Assembly (NCBI RefSeq): GCF_000002985.6
Contig: NC_003283.11
Location: 10,230,001-10,294,000 of the forward strand
Length of the DNA: 64,000 nt
Origin: Caenorhabditis elegans
Lineage: Eukaryota > Nematoda > Chromadorea > Rhabditida > Rhabditidae
Reading direction: 5' to 3'
Shown here in pieces: positions 50,016-61,793 of the stretch. Under the pieces are notes generated by a model. The model had not been told where the DNA came from. It saw only the letters and a list, made by a program, of their open reading frames with translations, and did no database searches. Position 1 is the stretch's first letter. Every line of letters starts with the position of its first letter. A program made the position numbers and the translations under genes.

Positions 50016-50367
50016 TCAGCCGTGACTCCAGTTTATCTGAGAGGGTATAGGATAGAATATATTCAATATTACCCGCGTGGAAGGCTTGTTGAACTCAACG
50101 TAATTTGAAAAAAAGAAATCATTTGTTCAAAATAATTAAATCTGAAAATTAACATACGAAGATGTTTTTGCACTTTTTAAGTTGCATTGACACCTAACGA
50201 TAATATGCATTTAATCGCTTTTTACGCATTAATATCAATGTGTTTAACTTTCGTGACTTTTAGACTTTTTCTCTCCTTCAAGAAAATTCTTCTGCCGGCA
50301 AAATGATAACAGATGATAACAATTTTATTTGGGAAGAGATCATAAAACCGATAATAAGTTTAATAAA
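50016..50367. other. Intergenic 3' of lys-2
   Basis: No gene is seen. It includes the lys-2 3' UTR near 50290-50367. Confidence 0.5.
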
Positions 50368-51444
50368 TTAGTTTCCGACAAATCCTCCGACAACAATCTT
50401 TTCACCATCTGCCATATTGACTTCAGTCTTTGGAGCAGCAGCTGGAATTCCAACAGCATACACGTCACGATTCACAACCAAATTACAAACTGTTTCAACT
50501 TGAGCATACTGCTTCACTGAAGCCTTCTTGAATGGGCCGAAAGCACGGAAATCAGCAAAAGTTGGCTTTGTCTCTCCAGAAGTACCACCTCCAAGAACAT
50601 TCCAATACCAGAGCATGACATTAGAATTGATATTCGCCGAATTTCCAGTAATCTGGCTCCAGTCATATTGGTTTGTGTAAATTCCAACAGAGAGACCATA
50701 TTGTTGAGCACGGGAAATTATGCTGTTGATAAAGTTGACGTTGGCAGTTGGATTGTTTGGCCAGTTGGCAGGGGAAGTAACCTGGAAAATTTGTAGTTTA
50801 GGGAAATAATTATTTAAATATTATGTTCGATTTTCTGAAAGATAAGAAATACACAAACTCGTGAATGCTTGTGAATTGAGAGGAAGTAATGATAAAATAC
50901 TTTTGAGAAAATTCATAAATAGAGGAGCAACTCTCTATGAAACTGAAACTATAGTAGTACCAGCCTCAAAATGAACTTGAGGGAAATTCTAAATTTAAAC
51001 TGTGTCTGAACTACTAACCTGAATCCAGACTGATCGGATAGTGATTCCATTATTGTTGAGTCCGTTATAAAGAAGATCAAGTTGTTGGTATCCTTGCCAG
51101 CTTGATATTGGCTGAGGAGTCATGTATGTCTCAATTCCCAATCCAGCTGAATAAGCATTTCTGATATTTCCAACACAATTTGAATCAAAAGCTCCATTTC
51201 CAGTTGGAACAAATCCACGGAGGAATACAACTTGATATTTTGCTTTCTTCAAACAATTCATTACTTGGACATTTGTTGGAAAGGAAAAATCGACAGCATT
51301 TCCCATTGAAGCGTCATTGTTAACAATTACTGGAGCTTCATTTGCTTCGGTATTTGCAATCGCAGCTTGGTTCGAGTCGATTTCTTGTGGTCTCGCAGAA
51401 GAGAGAACAAATAGGATAGTAAAAGAAACTAGAAGCTTGATCAT
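50368..51444 (-). CDS. lys-2: Lysozyme LYS-2, GH25-like
   Basis: Exons 51444-51019 and 50781-50368 encode about 279 residues. A signal peptide (MIKLLVSFTILFVLSSARPQ) precedes a GH25-like lysozyme domain (GNAVDFSFPTNVQVMNCLK onward). The domain shares the SVWIQVTSP intron junction and the VGIYTNQYDWSQITGN segment with LYS-1. The propeptide is shorter than that of LYS-1. It is a secreted, likely intestinal enzyme acting on bacterial peptidoglycan. LYS-1 and LYS-2 are clearly the closest pair in the cluster, lying tail to tail around the foldback element. Confidence 0.95.
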
Positions 51445-51492
51445 TTTACTGATCTATTTCAGTGAAGATAAAAATTGTGGTTTTCCTATCAG

Positions 51493-51500
51493 TTTATATA
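51493..51500 (-). promoter_or_regulatory. TATA box of lys-2
   Basis: The minus strand reads TATATAAA about 50 bp upstream of the lys-2 ATG. Confidence 0.55.
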
Positions 51501-51623
51501 CAAGACGATGAGCTCTTTTCAGTGCACAAAATGACGAATCTCTCTGAAATAAGATGGGTTTCTTAGTCAGTTGAAAATGTCAACAGTGGTTTGGCTTCAT
51601 TTTCTGAATTAATGAATGATAAT

Positions 51624-51630
51624 TGATAAG
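51624..51630 (+). promoter_or_regulatory. GATA site upstream of lys-2
   Basis: TGATAAG, an ELT-2 type intestinal GATA site, lies 180 bp upstream of the lys-2 start. Confidence 0.55.
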
Positions 51631-52214
51631 AAGGCAAGAATACCAGTGCAGACTCTCTGTTGTCAATTAAAGTGATGTGATGAAAAAGAGGCCAAAGATA
51701 GAGAAAGAAACTTTCTACATGTTCCTTTACACAACATCGTCAGTGAGGATATTTCTCGAAGTTTTAGAACAAAGAGAACAACAGAGAGATGCTTTTTGAA
51801 ATTCGGGTTTAAAAATGAGAAATTGTAAATAAATTTCAATGGATCCCCAAATTATACGAAATCTAGTGATCCCACCTCAAATGTTGTATTCAGAAAATTT
51901 GAAAGTGATTTCAAAAAATTAGTTTCCAGCCGCTGCAACATGGATAAGTTGGACAAATTTCAAATGTTAACTATTTGTAGGTAATTTTTGTTTTCAATAT
52001 AAAGTTGCATTATGAAATTCGGTGTTTTCAGACAATTTCGAGTCTAATAAAGCAATAAAAATTTCGGCGACACCATTATTAATAACAAGTGTATTTTTGT
52101 GTGTTGATAATTTTATCGTTAAAAAGGTTATCGACAATCACATCGGAAATATTTATTTTGTATTATGCTTTCTGGTATCAAAGATTTAGTCGACAATTCT
52201 CATTCCTTGGATTC
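51631..52214. other. Intergenic between lys-2 and lys-3
   Basis: AT-rich; no gene is supported. It carries the distal lys-2 promoter and the lys-3 3' UTR. Confidence 0.45.
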
Positions 52215-53444
52215 TCAAAATCCGATTCCACCAACACGAATCAATTTCTTCTCCGAACTCGAATTTTCTTGATGAGTTGAGAAGTGTACAATTTGAGACA
52301 AGTGTTGGTTTCCGGTGGAATACACATTTCGGTTTACAATCATTCCACAAAGTTTTTCAACTTGTCCAAATTGTTTCACAGTGGCCTGTCTCCATGGTCC
52401 AAATGGACGGAAATCTTCAAGAGTTGGAGTAGTTTCACCATCAGTACCCATACTCAGAACATGCCAGTACCACAAGAAAACATCAGAACTAAACGTGTTC
52501 CAGCCTCCTGTGATTTCCAACCAATCATAAAATGAAGTGTAGATTCCAACTGACAAGCCCAGATTCTGAAAGTAATAAAGTGAATAAGAAGTTGTTCTTT
52601 GTGATCATGATCCATGCTTCGAAAATTAAAACTTCTAAACAGTGTGAGTCAGAAAATGTACATTCCGCTTCAGCAAACAATATTCGTGTATGTGATCAAC
52701 TTAAATATAATCGTCCTATAAACGTCTCAGGCGTGCCCCACGTTCAGAGGCGAATTTCGCGGAAATTGTTTTACTGTTGTTTTCCATGCATCAGGAGCTT
52801 CAGTTTGTCTCGCTAATGTTTGGTAACATACCTTCGCACTTCTAATCATATCTTGGATAAACTCAATTCTCACAGCCATTGGTGCAACCCAATTTGTTGG
52901 AGAAGTTACTTGAATCCAGATAGATCTAACATTAATTCCATTAGCAAGCAAATTCTGGTAGACCAGACTAATTTGGTCTGCTCCAGACCTTGTTGAGTTG
53001 ATGTTTGGAGTGATGTAAACTTCACTTCCAAGTCCAGCTGAAAAAAAAACAAAATGATAATAATAGGATTATTTTGTTTATTTAGTCAATCTTACCTTCA
53101 AATGCATTGTTGATTGTATTCAAGGCATTTCGATCAAAATAAGTATTTCCAATTGGATTCAAAGCTCTGACAAATACAGATTTATAACCTTGATCTCTCA
53201 AACAATCCATGTCACTCGGAGTTGTGTGAAATGAAATGTCAACTGAATATGCATGAGTTGGGGAGTTTCGTTCATCATATGGAATTGCTGGAGCATCTTT
53301 CACTTCAGGAATATTATAATCTGGGTCAATCACTTGTTCAGAAACTTTCTGCAGCAATCCAAATGGTTCTGATACATTCGTTTGAAGAGGAGCTGGGAAA
53401 GAGTAGCACAATGTAATAGAGACTAGAAGAGCGAAAAGTTTCAT
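52215..53444 (-). CDS. lys-3: Lysozyme LYS-3, GH25-like, divergent member
   Basis: Exons 53444-53096, 53037-52832 and 52565-52215 encode about 301 residues. A signal peptide (MKLFALLVSITLCYSFPAPL) precedes the lysozyme domain (THAYSVDISFHTTPSDMDCL). The landmarks RSIWIQVTSPTNW and LSVGIYTSFYDWLEITGGWN are present. Unlike lys-1 and lys-2, there is no intron at SIWIQ/VTSP; introns instead follow NNAFE and IRSAK. The C-terminus ends RVGGIGF, like the VVGGVIGV of LYS-1. The ATG at 53444 is the first true ATG in frame. It likely acts in the gut against ingested bacteria, like its neighbours. Confidence 0.94.
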
Positions 53445-53476
53445 TTTCCGAAATGATAATATTGAACTCAAGAAAG

Positions 53477-53484
53477 CATTTATA
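53477..53484 (-). promoter_or_regulatory. TATA box of lys-3
   Basis: The minus strand reads TATAAATG, about 33 bp upstream of the ATG. A TGATAA GATA core lies further up at 53568-53573. Confidence 0.55.
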
Positions 53485-54066
53485 CTCGTTTTGATGTCGC
53501 TGGTTGAGTAATCAAGTAATAAAGTTGTATTTTTAGTTGAATGTGGGCAGACTCAGAAAACAAGCATTGATAACAATGGGGTTGAGTCACTCAAAAAATA
53601 CAGAACGTGAAATCGAAAAAGGAGCTTGTGAATGAAAATAGATGAAACAATACTCTATTAAAAAATTAGGATTTTTTCGAAGTTTGGGTAAGTATTTTAA
53701 ATAGTTGCTTTGTAGTTTTCTTAGGATCCAAAAAAATTCCCTGCATTTTATTGACGAAGTTACTTACTTAGTTTTTATTACCTCTCCTCTCGGATTTGGT
53801 TGTCAGTTCAAACAGAAGATTCTCCAACAACGGTTTCAGTGATAGAATCCCAACAGTAGCAAAAACGTTCAGCCGAGAGGATTGGGTTTCTTTCGAAGAT
53901 GTACAAATGGCTGAATATGTTTGTACTTACTTCAAATCCAAGTTTGTCTGTGAATGGTGATTGAGCATAGTTCATTTCCCAAAAGGCTTAACTAATAGAA
54001 AAGCGTTTTGGCTGTAGTGAGGGGGCGTCCTGACTGAGGAGAATTAGAGAATCAATAGTTATGAGC
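53485..54066. other. lys-3 upstream region
   Basis: No coding gene is seen. It holds the lys-3 promoter with a TGATAA core at 53568-53573 and the flank of the Tc1-type element. Confidence 0.45.
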
Positions 54067-55670
54067 TACAGTGCTCCACATAATGATACGGTCACCGCCA
54101 AATTTTGGTATAACTCAAAACTGGGTTGAGATAGCAAAACATAGTTTCTTGTGAAAATGTTCGCTGTACTGGCTAACTTTCAGATAAGTATTGGAAATAT
54201 ACCTGAACCGTTCGTAAAAAAAGATAAACCATTTTTTGATGAAAAACCATATAAAAAATCCACAAAATGATACGGCCACCCTTGGTTTTTGTTTTCTTTT
54301 TTCGTTTTTTTTGCAATTTTTTTTGCTAAACGTTAGGTTTCATGTTCGTTTGTGTTTTTACAGCTATGGGTCGTGGAATAACTTTAACTGACTACGAAAA
54401 AGGACAAATTGTGCAAAATTATCTCAAGGCTTCTCGTCAGATTTTTCGTGATTTGAAACGTTCAAGAGATATGATCATTCGATATGCTTCCAATCCTGCT
54501 GCTTATTGCACCAAAAAGCCTTTTGGTCGCCCACCACTCCTTTCTGGTAGAGACAAGCGAAAAATCGTTTGTCGAGCATTCAATTGAAATTGAAAAAATT
54601 TGAAAAGTAGGAGCGAGATGAACCTGCCAGTGTCTGTTGAGACCGTACGACGTGTCCTTCGAAGTCCCAGTTTATCAAAAGACGAAAATTAATAAAGGCT
54701 TATTTCATTACCGAAAAACACTGCCAAAATCGTATTCAGTTTGCTAAAATCAGCCAGAGAACTAACGGAGACAAGTGAGGATTATGGTATAATCATTCAA
54801 GCCCAGTTTTTGGTCTCAGATCATCTTTTCTTTTCTCAAATCGTGCCAGTAATCACGGTAGCCATCAGGACCACCACAGTTAAACTTTTTCTCGCCACTG
54901 AAGATGATCTGAGACCAAAACATAAGATTGAATGATCATACCGTAATCCTCACTTGTCTCCAGTTAGTTCTCTGGCTGATTTTAGCAAACGGAATACGAT
55001 TTTGGCAGTGTTTTTCGGTAATGAAATTAGCCTTTATTAATTTTCGTCTTTTGATAAACTGGGACTTCGAAGGACACGACGTACGGTCTCAACAGACACT
55101 GCCAGGTTCATCTCGCTCCTACTTTTCGAGCAAGTCACTATTCAATTGAATGCTCGACGAACGATTTTTCGCTTGTCTCTACCAGAAAGGAGTGGTGGGC
55201 GACCAGAAGTCTTTTTGGTGCAATAAGCAGCAGGATTGGAAGCATATCGAATGATCATATCTCTTGAACGTTTCAAATCACGAAAAATCTGACGATCCGA
55301 GAAGCCTTGAGATAATTTTGCACAATTTGTCCTTTTTCGTAGTCAGTTAAAGTTATTCCACGACCCATAGCTGTAAAAACACAAACGAACATGAAACCTA
55401 ACGTTTAGCAAAAAAAAATTGCAAAAAAAAACGAAAAAAGAAAACAAAAACCAAGGGTGGCCGTATCATTTTGTGGATTTTTTTATATGGTTTTTCACCA
55501 AAAAATGGTTTATCTTTTTTTACGAACGGTTCAGGTATATTTCCAATACTTATCTGAAAGTTAGCCAGTACAGCGAACATTTTCACAAGAAACTATGTTT
55601 TGCTATCTCAACCCAGTTTTGAGTTATACCAAAATTTGGGGGTGGCCGTATCATTATGTGGAGCACTGTA
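54067..55670. mobile_element. Palindromic Tc1/mariner-type element
   Basis: The ends TACAGTGCTCCACATAATGA and the exact complement at 55651-55670 include the TA target and the ACAGTG start typical of Tc1-like elements. The element is nearly fully palindromic: arms 54067-54826 and 54901-55670 around a spacer of about 75 bp. Each arm encodes the N-terminal DNA-binding part of a transposase (plus strand ORF 54342-54587, MGRGITLTDYEKGQIVQNYL). The spacer encodes a DDE-region segment on the minus strand (SGEKKFNCGGPDGYRDYW), with Gly where the first catalytic Asp is expected. It cannot encode an active transposase. Confidence 0.9.
54342..54587 (+). pseudogene. Tc1-type transposase N-terminal fragment
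   Basis: A frame of 81 codons holds a helix-turn-helix DNA-binding segment (TLTDYEKGQIVQNYL) and a GRPPLLSGRDKRKIV hook motif, then stops. The following part continues in another frame (ETVRRVLRSP), so the gene is broken. The same region is present in inverted form in the other arm. Confidence 0.8.
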
Positions 55671-57575
55671 GTTCATGCGGGTCTACCATCCTTCTTCTTT
55701 CTCCCCCTTAATTCAATCTTTCGGAGATTTTGAAACCATCCCTCCGTTTTAAGCACACGTTCAACTTTTTATTTTAAAATAGTGTTTTTTTTTAATTTAG
55801 ATTTTTGATTGAACCGTGTAGGTGATTCTTTGAAGGTGGAGCAAACGTTTTTGAAAATGATTTGTGAGCATTCAAAATTGTCAATTGGTACTCGAAGTGG
55901 CTTTCGATCCTCTATTCAATAATTTTTCACAACAAACTACATTTTTTGGAAAAATCCAAAGAACATTTGTGGTTGTGTTCTTTGCTATCAATATTTTTTA
56001 GTAACGCTAATGTGATTAGAACCATATGGGAAAAAACTTCAAGAGCCAATAACATGTGTTTTCTGTTTTAAACCCCCGTTTTCCAATAATGCATGTCCAC
56101 AACAAAACGACAAAGTTATGTTTCAAACTCGAAACCATATGCAAATACACTTCATCAAAAGTTATAAAAAGGTGCATCCTTGAATGCAAAGTTTGGTTCA
56201 CAAGTTTTATGTGTGACGACATTATGTAGCTTACAATATTTGCAAAAAAACATTTTTCATCTGAACAGCTTTTGATATGGTTTACATGTTTCACAGACCG
56301 ATTAAGTGAATTGATTTTAGACGGGTTCCTAAATTATATTAGATTAACTTCAAAGAAAACTTAATGGAAACTAAGGAAAGCATACACAAATTTTTATCTA
56401 TCTGGAATTAAACTTTCGATCGATACATTTCTTCTTTGTATTTTCTTTTGCATTAGCCTAATTGCCAAATATTGCTATTCACACTTATGATGAGTTTTCT
56501 CACATTTTCACACTAAATATTCCTTTGCCTTGAACAAATTAAAAATGCGGCGTTTTTTCAATAGAATAGATCTATAGATATCTTATTCCTACTTTTATTC
56601 ATTTAAAAAAAATCACAAACAAATCCGTTCGAAGAAAAACAATTACTAAAAGCGATCATTCCTCACTTTCTCATCAAAAAACAATATTTAGCGTTTTCAT
56701 TTTCAGGAAAGCACGAGAAAATAATTGGAGCAAATTAACAACCTAAAGAACTGTTCAGTCAAAACTGGAAAAAGGTAAAATTGAAAAGTTGATGTTATTG
56801 CCTACACAATTAATATTCGCTTTTGCGTTTGAAATTTTAGCATTTGAAAGTTATGTTACATTGAGGACAAATTCCCGCTGGTTTTACACACATTGATACA
56901 CTGTTTCTTAGATAATTTGCGGTTTCAAAAATCCCACTCACCGATTTTCTGTGAAAATTATTTTTTCGGTGCTACCGAAGGTCTCTAGTCAGCTTTATGC
57001 CAAACCTTGAAGAAATGCAAGACACAAGGCAAATCTTCATTTTTAAATGATTTTTTAAACCTATTTCGAAAACAAGCAGAACTTGTAGAATTTTAGCAAA
57101 AAAAACGTATACGTAAACGTAAAACGCGATAAAATGAAAAACAATGATTCTGGCCACCTAGATCTCATCAAAAATACTCATCAATTCTCAGTTTCTATGC
57201 AAGTACCACAATGTTTGATGAAATGTGCATCGTTTTTTCTCTAATATCTCTAATCTCTATGTTATCTCAATGGCTCATCAGTGGTCACTGACACTTCTTT
57301 TCCTCCTCCCTTTCCCCCTTCTTTTTTTCTTTATTTTATTCTTCCCACTTCTGAATCCCTCTTCTTTTTTATTCTTCTTTTTGCATTCATCTGAAATGGA
57401 TATCAAAGAAAACGGCGAAAATTCTTCCCATTTTACGTGTCTTCTATTCCGCTGTCAATTTTATTTCCTCTCTTGTTTTACTTTCGTTCCTTTTTTCTTT
57501 CCGAACTTCAGACATTTTTATACTTTTGAATCTTTCATCCACATATAAAGTTTTAATAATTTCAGTCATATTTCC
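55671..57575. other. Intergenic region
   Basis: About 1.9 kb. Pyrimidine-rich sequence at 57290-57400 lies shortly upstream of the next gene. No gene is supported. Confidence 0.45.
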
Positions 57576-59174
57576 ATGAAATTCTATATTATTATAACAT
57601 TACTATGCTCTGAAGTCATTGGAAAATTCGGAAGAATCGGTGGGATTGGAGGGGCAAAGTCTATTGGACGAGGTGGTGGTGGAGCCAGATTTGGAGTTGG
57701 AAGAGGTGGAGGAGCATCTACAGTTCGAGGAAGTAGTGTATATTCAGGAGGTTTCAGAACTGGTACAAGTGGCTGGAAAACGTAAGTTATGTATATATTC
57801 ATTGACATATAAGATAAGTATAGGCGCCTACTATTTTTCATGCATAACATATCATACGAAGTTGTGGGTGGCTTGGGAAATAATTAGGATGTTATATCGG
57901 TTTTATAGAACTTGGGAACTAATGAGAAAAACACTAGAAATATAGAATATCTTTGAAAACACTTAAAAAATAGTTGTAGAGTAGAAATAATTATAGTATT
58001 TTTGAAGTATTCCGCAAAATGAGCCCTTCTCTATTCTCTTACACCAATGAAGTGTTGATTAGTTTCAATACTCATGAAAAATCTTTTGAGAAAACATATC
58101 GTTAGGGAAAAAATGCGGCGCCCATTTTGTATATCCACTTTTCAGAGGAACATCGTCTTCTTCAAATTCATATGGATCGAATTCATTTCGTTCAACTATT
58201 TTTGCTTCATTATATTCTCATGCTCATTCTCCAATTTTCTCCCATAGTTTGACAAATGCATTGATAATATCATCCCTTGCAAGACCTATTACGTAAGATT
58301 TATCAATAAGTTTTACACTTTCTTCTACAGATTAATTCAACCAAAAACTTTTCAGATATGACAATCGTCAGTACTATTGGGATAGTAGATATGCTCAAGA
58401 GAAAATCTCACCCACTGAGTTCCCTGTAATGTGTGAATATCAAATTGGAGAAGATGATGGGCAATTACAGAATGTGAGTAAAAAGACATTTGAGATGTTT
58501 GAACGAAAATAACAAATAACGGGAGCTCATACAGGAGCAACGAAGCATATTAGAGTTTTTGTGACGGAACCTTTTTATAAAAAACAAAAAATTGAAAATA
58601 TTTGTCCAATTAAAAAGAAAACATGAATTGGTGGTTGGAACGCTATTCAGAAATATCAAAACAATTTGAATGAAAAAAAAGTTATTTGGCTTTATTTTTT
58701 GGTTTCAGATATAATTTCTAAAAGTTTATACAAAAAAAAATATACAAAATTGATATTCGGGACATTAAAAATTGGCATTTATTATAAGCACAAAATGAGA
58801 TTGTCCAGAGTTTTTAATTTGATTTAATTGCAGGTCACATTTGCCAATGGATCTCATGCCAGATCTCTATTTTTTGGATGTCCTGGATCAATGCTTGATT
58901 GTTGTGGAATGTACTGTTGTCATAATATTGGAGAATACATATTCAAGTAAGTTAATTATCACATACATATTCTGAGTAAAAATTTGATTTCAGAGGTATT
59001 CTGTTTACGATAATTGCTGTATTTGTTGTATGTGTGATGTGCTCATCAATGATTGAAGACAATAGGAAAAATAATTTTTTGAGATGCGGCAATTCAAGAA
59101 CAACTAGAACACGAACAGAAACGGATATTCCAATGATAAAAGTATCACAAGCAGAAAGTCCAGTTAAATTATGA
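57576..59174 (+). CDS. Gly-rich, Cys-rich (CX-like) single-pass membrane protein
   Basis: Five exons (57576-57781, 58146-58292, 58356-58473, 58834-58946, 58994-59174) encode 254 residues. A signal peptide (MKFYIIITLLCSEVIG) leads into a Gly/Arg-rich segment (IGRGGGGARFGVGRGGGAST) and a Ser-rich stretch. Next comes a Cys-containing domain of about 80 residues (PVMCEYQIGEDDG to FFGCPGSMLDCCGMYCC) resembling the nematode CX module. A transmembrane helix follows (ILFTIIAVFVVCVMC), then a short basic cytoplasmic tail. The domain probably lies outside the cell. The function is unknown; the layout resembles a family of small nematode surface proteins. All exon phases agree, which supports the model. 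Confidence 0.85.
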
Positions 59175-60050
59175 CGATCAGCACCAAATTACTGATTATT
59201 TGACAATCTCTACTACTGGTTGTGTTTAAAAATCTGAAATTTTGATATCAATTTGTTTGTATATTTTTTAAATGAACATTGCTCAATTTTTATTCCAGAT
59301 TTTCATTCAAACATCACATGACAAGAAAGGTTTCTTTGAAATTTAACGACCAATAGAAATTTCAAAAACCAATGGCGAAATTAGGTGCATTTTTTAATGT
59401 ACTTTTTGTTAAATTCATGAGTTTTCAAAATTCACGATCAAAAACTGTGAGATAATTTGTGAGGGAGATTAAAGTAATCCGCACATAACTATTTCATAAA
59501 TCGCATGTAAAACACATAGTTTTTAAACTTTTTTCATTAAACCACTTTTTCTCCAATTGTAATTTAGTTCCTAGAAGAGCTGTAAAAACTTGACTATTTC
59601 AAAAATTCTAAATTAAGTTAACTTATATGGCTCCGTTTTCAGATATACTTTTTTAAACCACATGAATAAATGCCGAATAATTCTTCTACATAGAAGTTCA
59701 TATAGCCTTTCTACTGAATACATAGTTACACTTTTTCCGGATATTAAGTTTATTTGCAAATTTTGGTATCCAAACAAACACATTCGTTTTCTCTTTCCGT
59801 CTCTTCTTTGCTAAATCTCTGACACACGTCTTCAGGTGCGAAGAAGTCTGCTTTTTCTTTGCGCACAATTCCCCCGTGTGTATCCCACGACAACGTCCTT
59901 TTTCTTAGAGCTTCTCATTCTTTTCTTGGTTTTCAATAGGTGATGTATGATACATTGACCAATAAAGCATGAGAACTATTTCAAGATTTCCAAAATTGTG
60001 TTCTTACAGTTTTTTTTGTAAAACAAAAGGTATTTATTTCAGATTCATGC
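59175..60050. other. Intergenic region
   Basis: AT-rich; no gene is supported. It probably holds the promoter of the following glycosyltransferase gene. Confidence 0.45.
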
Positions 60051-61687
60051 ATGAATCTTTGTCGAAAACTCTGGAAATATCTACTCGGTCTAATTATTTT
60101 ATGTAAGTTGTGGAAGTTATTTTCAGAACATTTTAAATATTATTAAAACATTCAAAACCAATATTTGAGTTTTTGTCTGTTTTTTGAAACTTGGAATTTT
60201 GACGATAAGCATTCACGAGTAATGTTCTACTATCATTTTGTACTGTTTATTTACTATTTATTAGATTTTGAGACATTTAATGATAAAAACATTGTGATGT
60301 ATGTATGTTATTGAAATTTTCAGACTATTGTACTCTGGAGTGTACAGACTGTTGATTTTTTTTGGCAAGACCATTAAAAGAAACACTCCAATAAAAATAT
60401 TATTTGCATATAAACTTTATCTAACTACCACACCAAGTCAAATATTTAACACTTTCATCAAGTTGGTTGATTTTCATTTTTTCAGACGTTACAGTCTTTC
60501 TGAATCTCGATCGAATTCGCTCTTATTCAACAGATGCTCCTATATTTGAAGTGACAAACTCTTTTTCTTCAAAATCTCATTTATCTAAAGATGGGTCAAC
60601 TAATCAGTTTTACCATGCTCAGTTTAAAGACCAAAATCATACTTATCAGTTCATCACAGTGCCAAAGAAACAGTGCTCTAAGTAAGAAAAGAAAATTAAA
60701 AATATAAGTTTTTATGATATCTTAAAATTGTTGCAGTAACACAAAACTTCAAATCACAATTCTTTCAACTGCCGGAAACTTTGATATTCGGCAAGCAATT
60801 CGAGAGACATGGGCTAATCCAAATAATTCGGAACATGTCGCTGTATGTTGTCTCTATTTTCTATAATTTTAAAATATTTTTTTCAGAACAATGATGTTAG
60901 AATTTCATTTATTATTTCAAAAACAAGCAATGAATTTTTAAATTTTGCTCTTCAAAAAGAAATTGAAAAATTTGACGATATGATTGTAACGGATTTATAT
61001 GAATCTTATGAACTTTTGATATTAAAAGTTCATGCCATATTAAGCTATAAACAGAGTCACTGTCAACTGGCGGACTTTCAATTGAAAATTGATGATGATA
61101 TGGCAGTCGATATGGATGGATTATACAGAAGTCTTGAAGATAAGAAACAAGCAAGTATTAACGGAATTAGTGGAATTATTTGGAAAAATTCACCACCAGT
61201 GAGAGAAAAAAAACATAGATGGTAGGAAATAAAACATAACAATAGAAATTTCAATATTACAGGTATGTACCAAAAACTCTTTATTCTGAGAAGTTTTTCC
61301 CTCCATATATTGATGGCCCAATTTATTTAATCGGAAAAAATGCAGTTCCACGAATGTTGGAGGAAGCTAAGAACTATAATCAATGGATCATTGAGGTATT
61401 TTCTGCGATTTTATGATACTAAAAGCCGTTTGAATTCTTAATTTTATTATTAGTTTTAAATTGATTTGTTTCAGGATGTCTTCTGGACTGGAGTTATTGG
61501 CAAAGCTTTAAAAATTAAACAAATCAACTGGGCTAATCATCTTCTTCGTTATGTTATTGAGCTCATTCCATCTCGACTCAAATGCTCAAAAGGAGGAGTT
61601 CCTTTGATCTACGCAGTTCATAATATGAAAGGTCCGCAAATGATTCATGACGGGTATCAAAAACTGAAGGGTGTTAAGTGTAAATGA
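60051..61687 (+). CDS. GT31 beta-1,3-glycosyltransferase-like protein
   Basis: Six exons (60051-60102, 60486-60681, 60737-60842, 60887-61221, 61263-61395, 61475-61687) encode 344 residues. A short cytoplasmic N-terminus (MNLCRKLWK) and one membrane anchor (YLLGLIILYVTVFLNL) make it a type II Golgi protein. The Galactosyl_T domain shows the RQAIRETW motif near residue 110. It also has the metal-binding DxD in LKIDDDMAVDMDG, the YIDGPIYLIG segment, and an EDVFWTGVIG motif formed across the last intron. Enzymes of this family add galactose or N-acetylglucosamine in beta-1,3 linkage; the acceptor here is unknown. Exon 1 joins exon 2 in phase with a complete membrane segment, which supports the start. 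Confidence 0.88.
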
Positions 61688-61793
61688 ACAAATTCAGGGA
61701 AAATAAAACATTTTATTTTTGTTCTTATTATGATCAGAGCATTGTCTGAATTTCTTATTATTGCAGAAAATTGATTGAAGAAGTTAATAATAT

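Noticed and set aside
54741-55149. Open frames in the centre of the palindromic element
   Set aside because: They overlap the broken transposase pieces and are frame-shifted or antisense to them.
60301-60480. Possible extra exon in the glycosyltransferase gene
   Set aside because: Exon 60051-60102 joins directly to 60486 in phase and forms an intact membrane anchor; including this piece breaks the frame.
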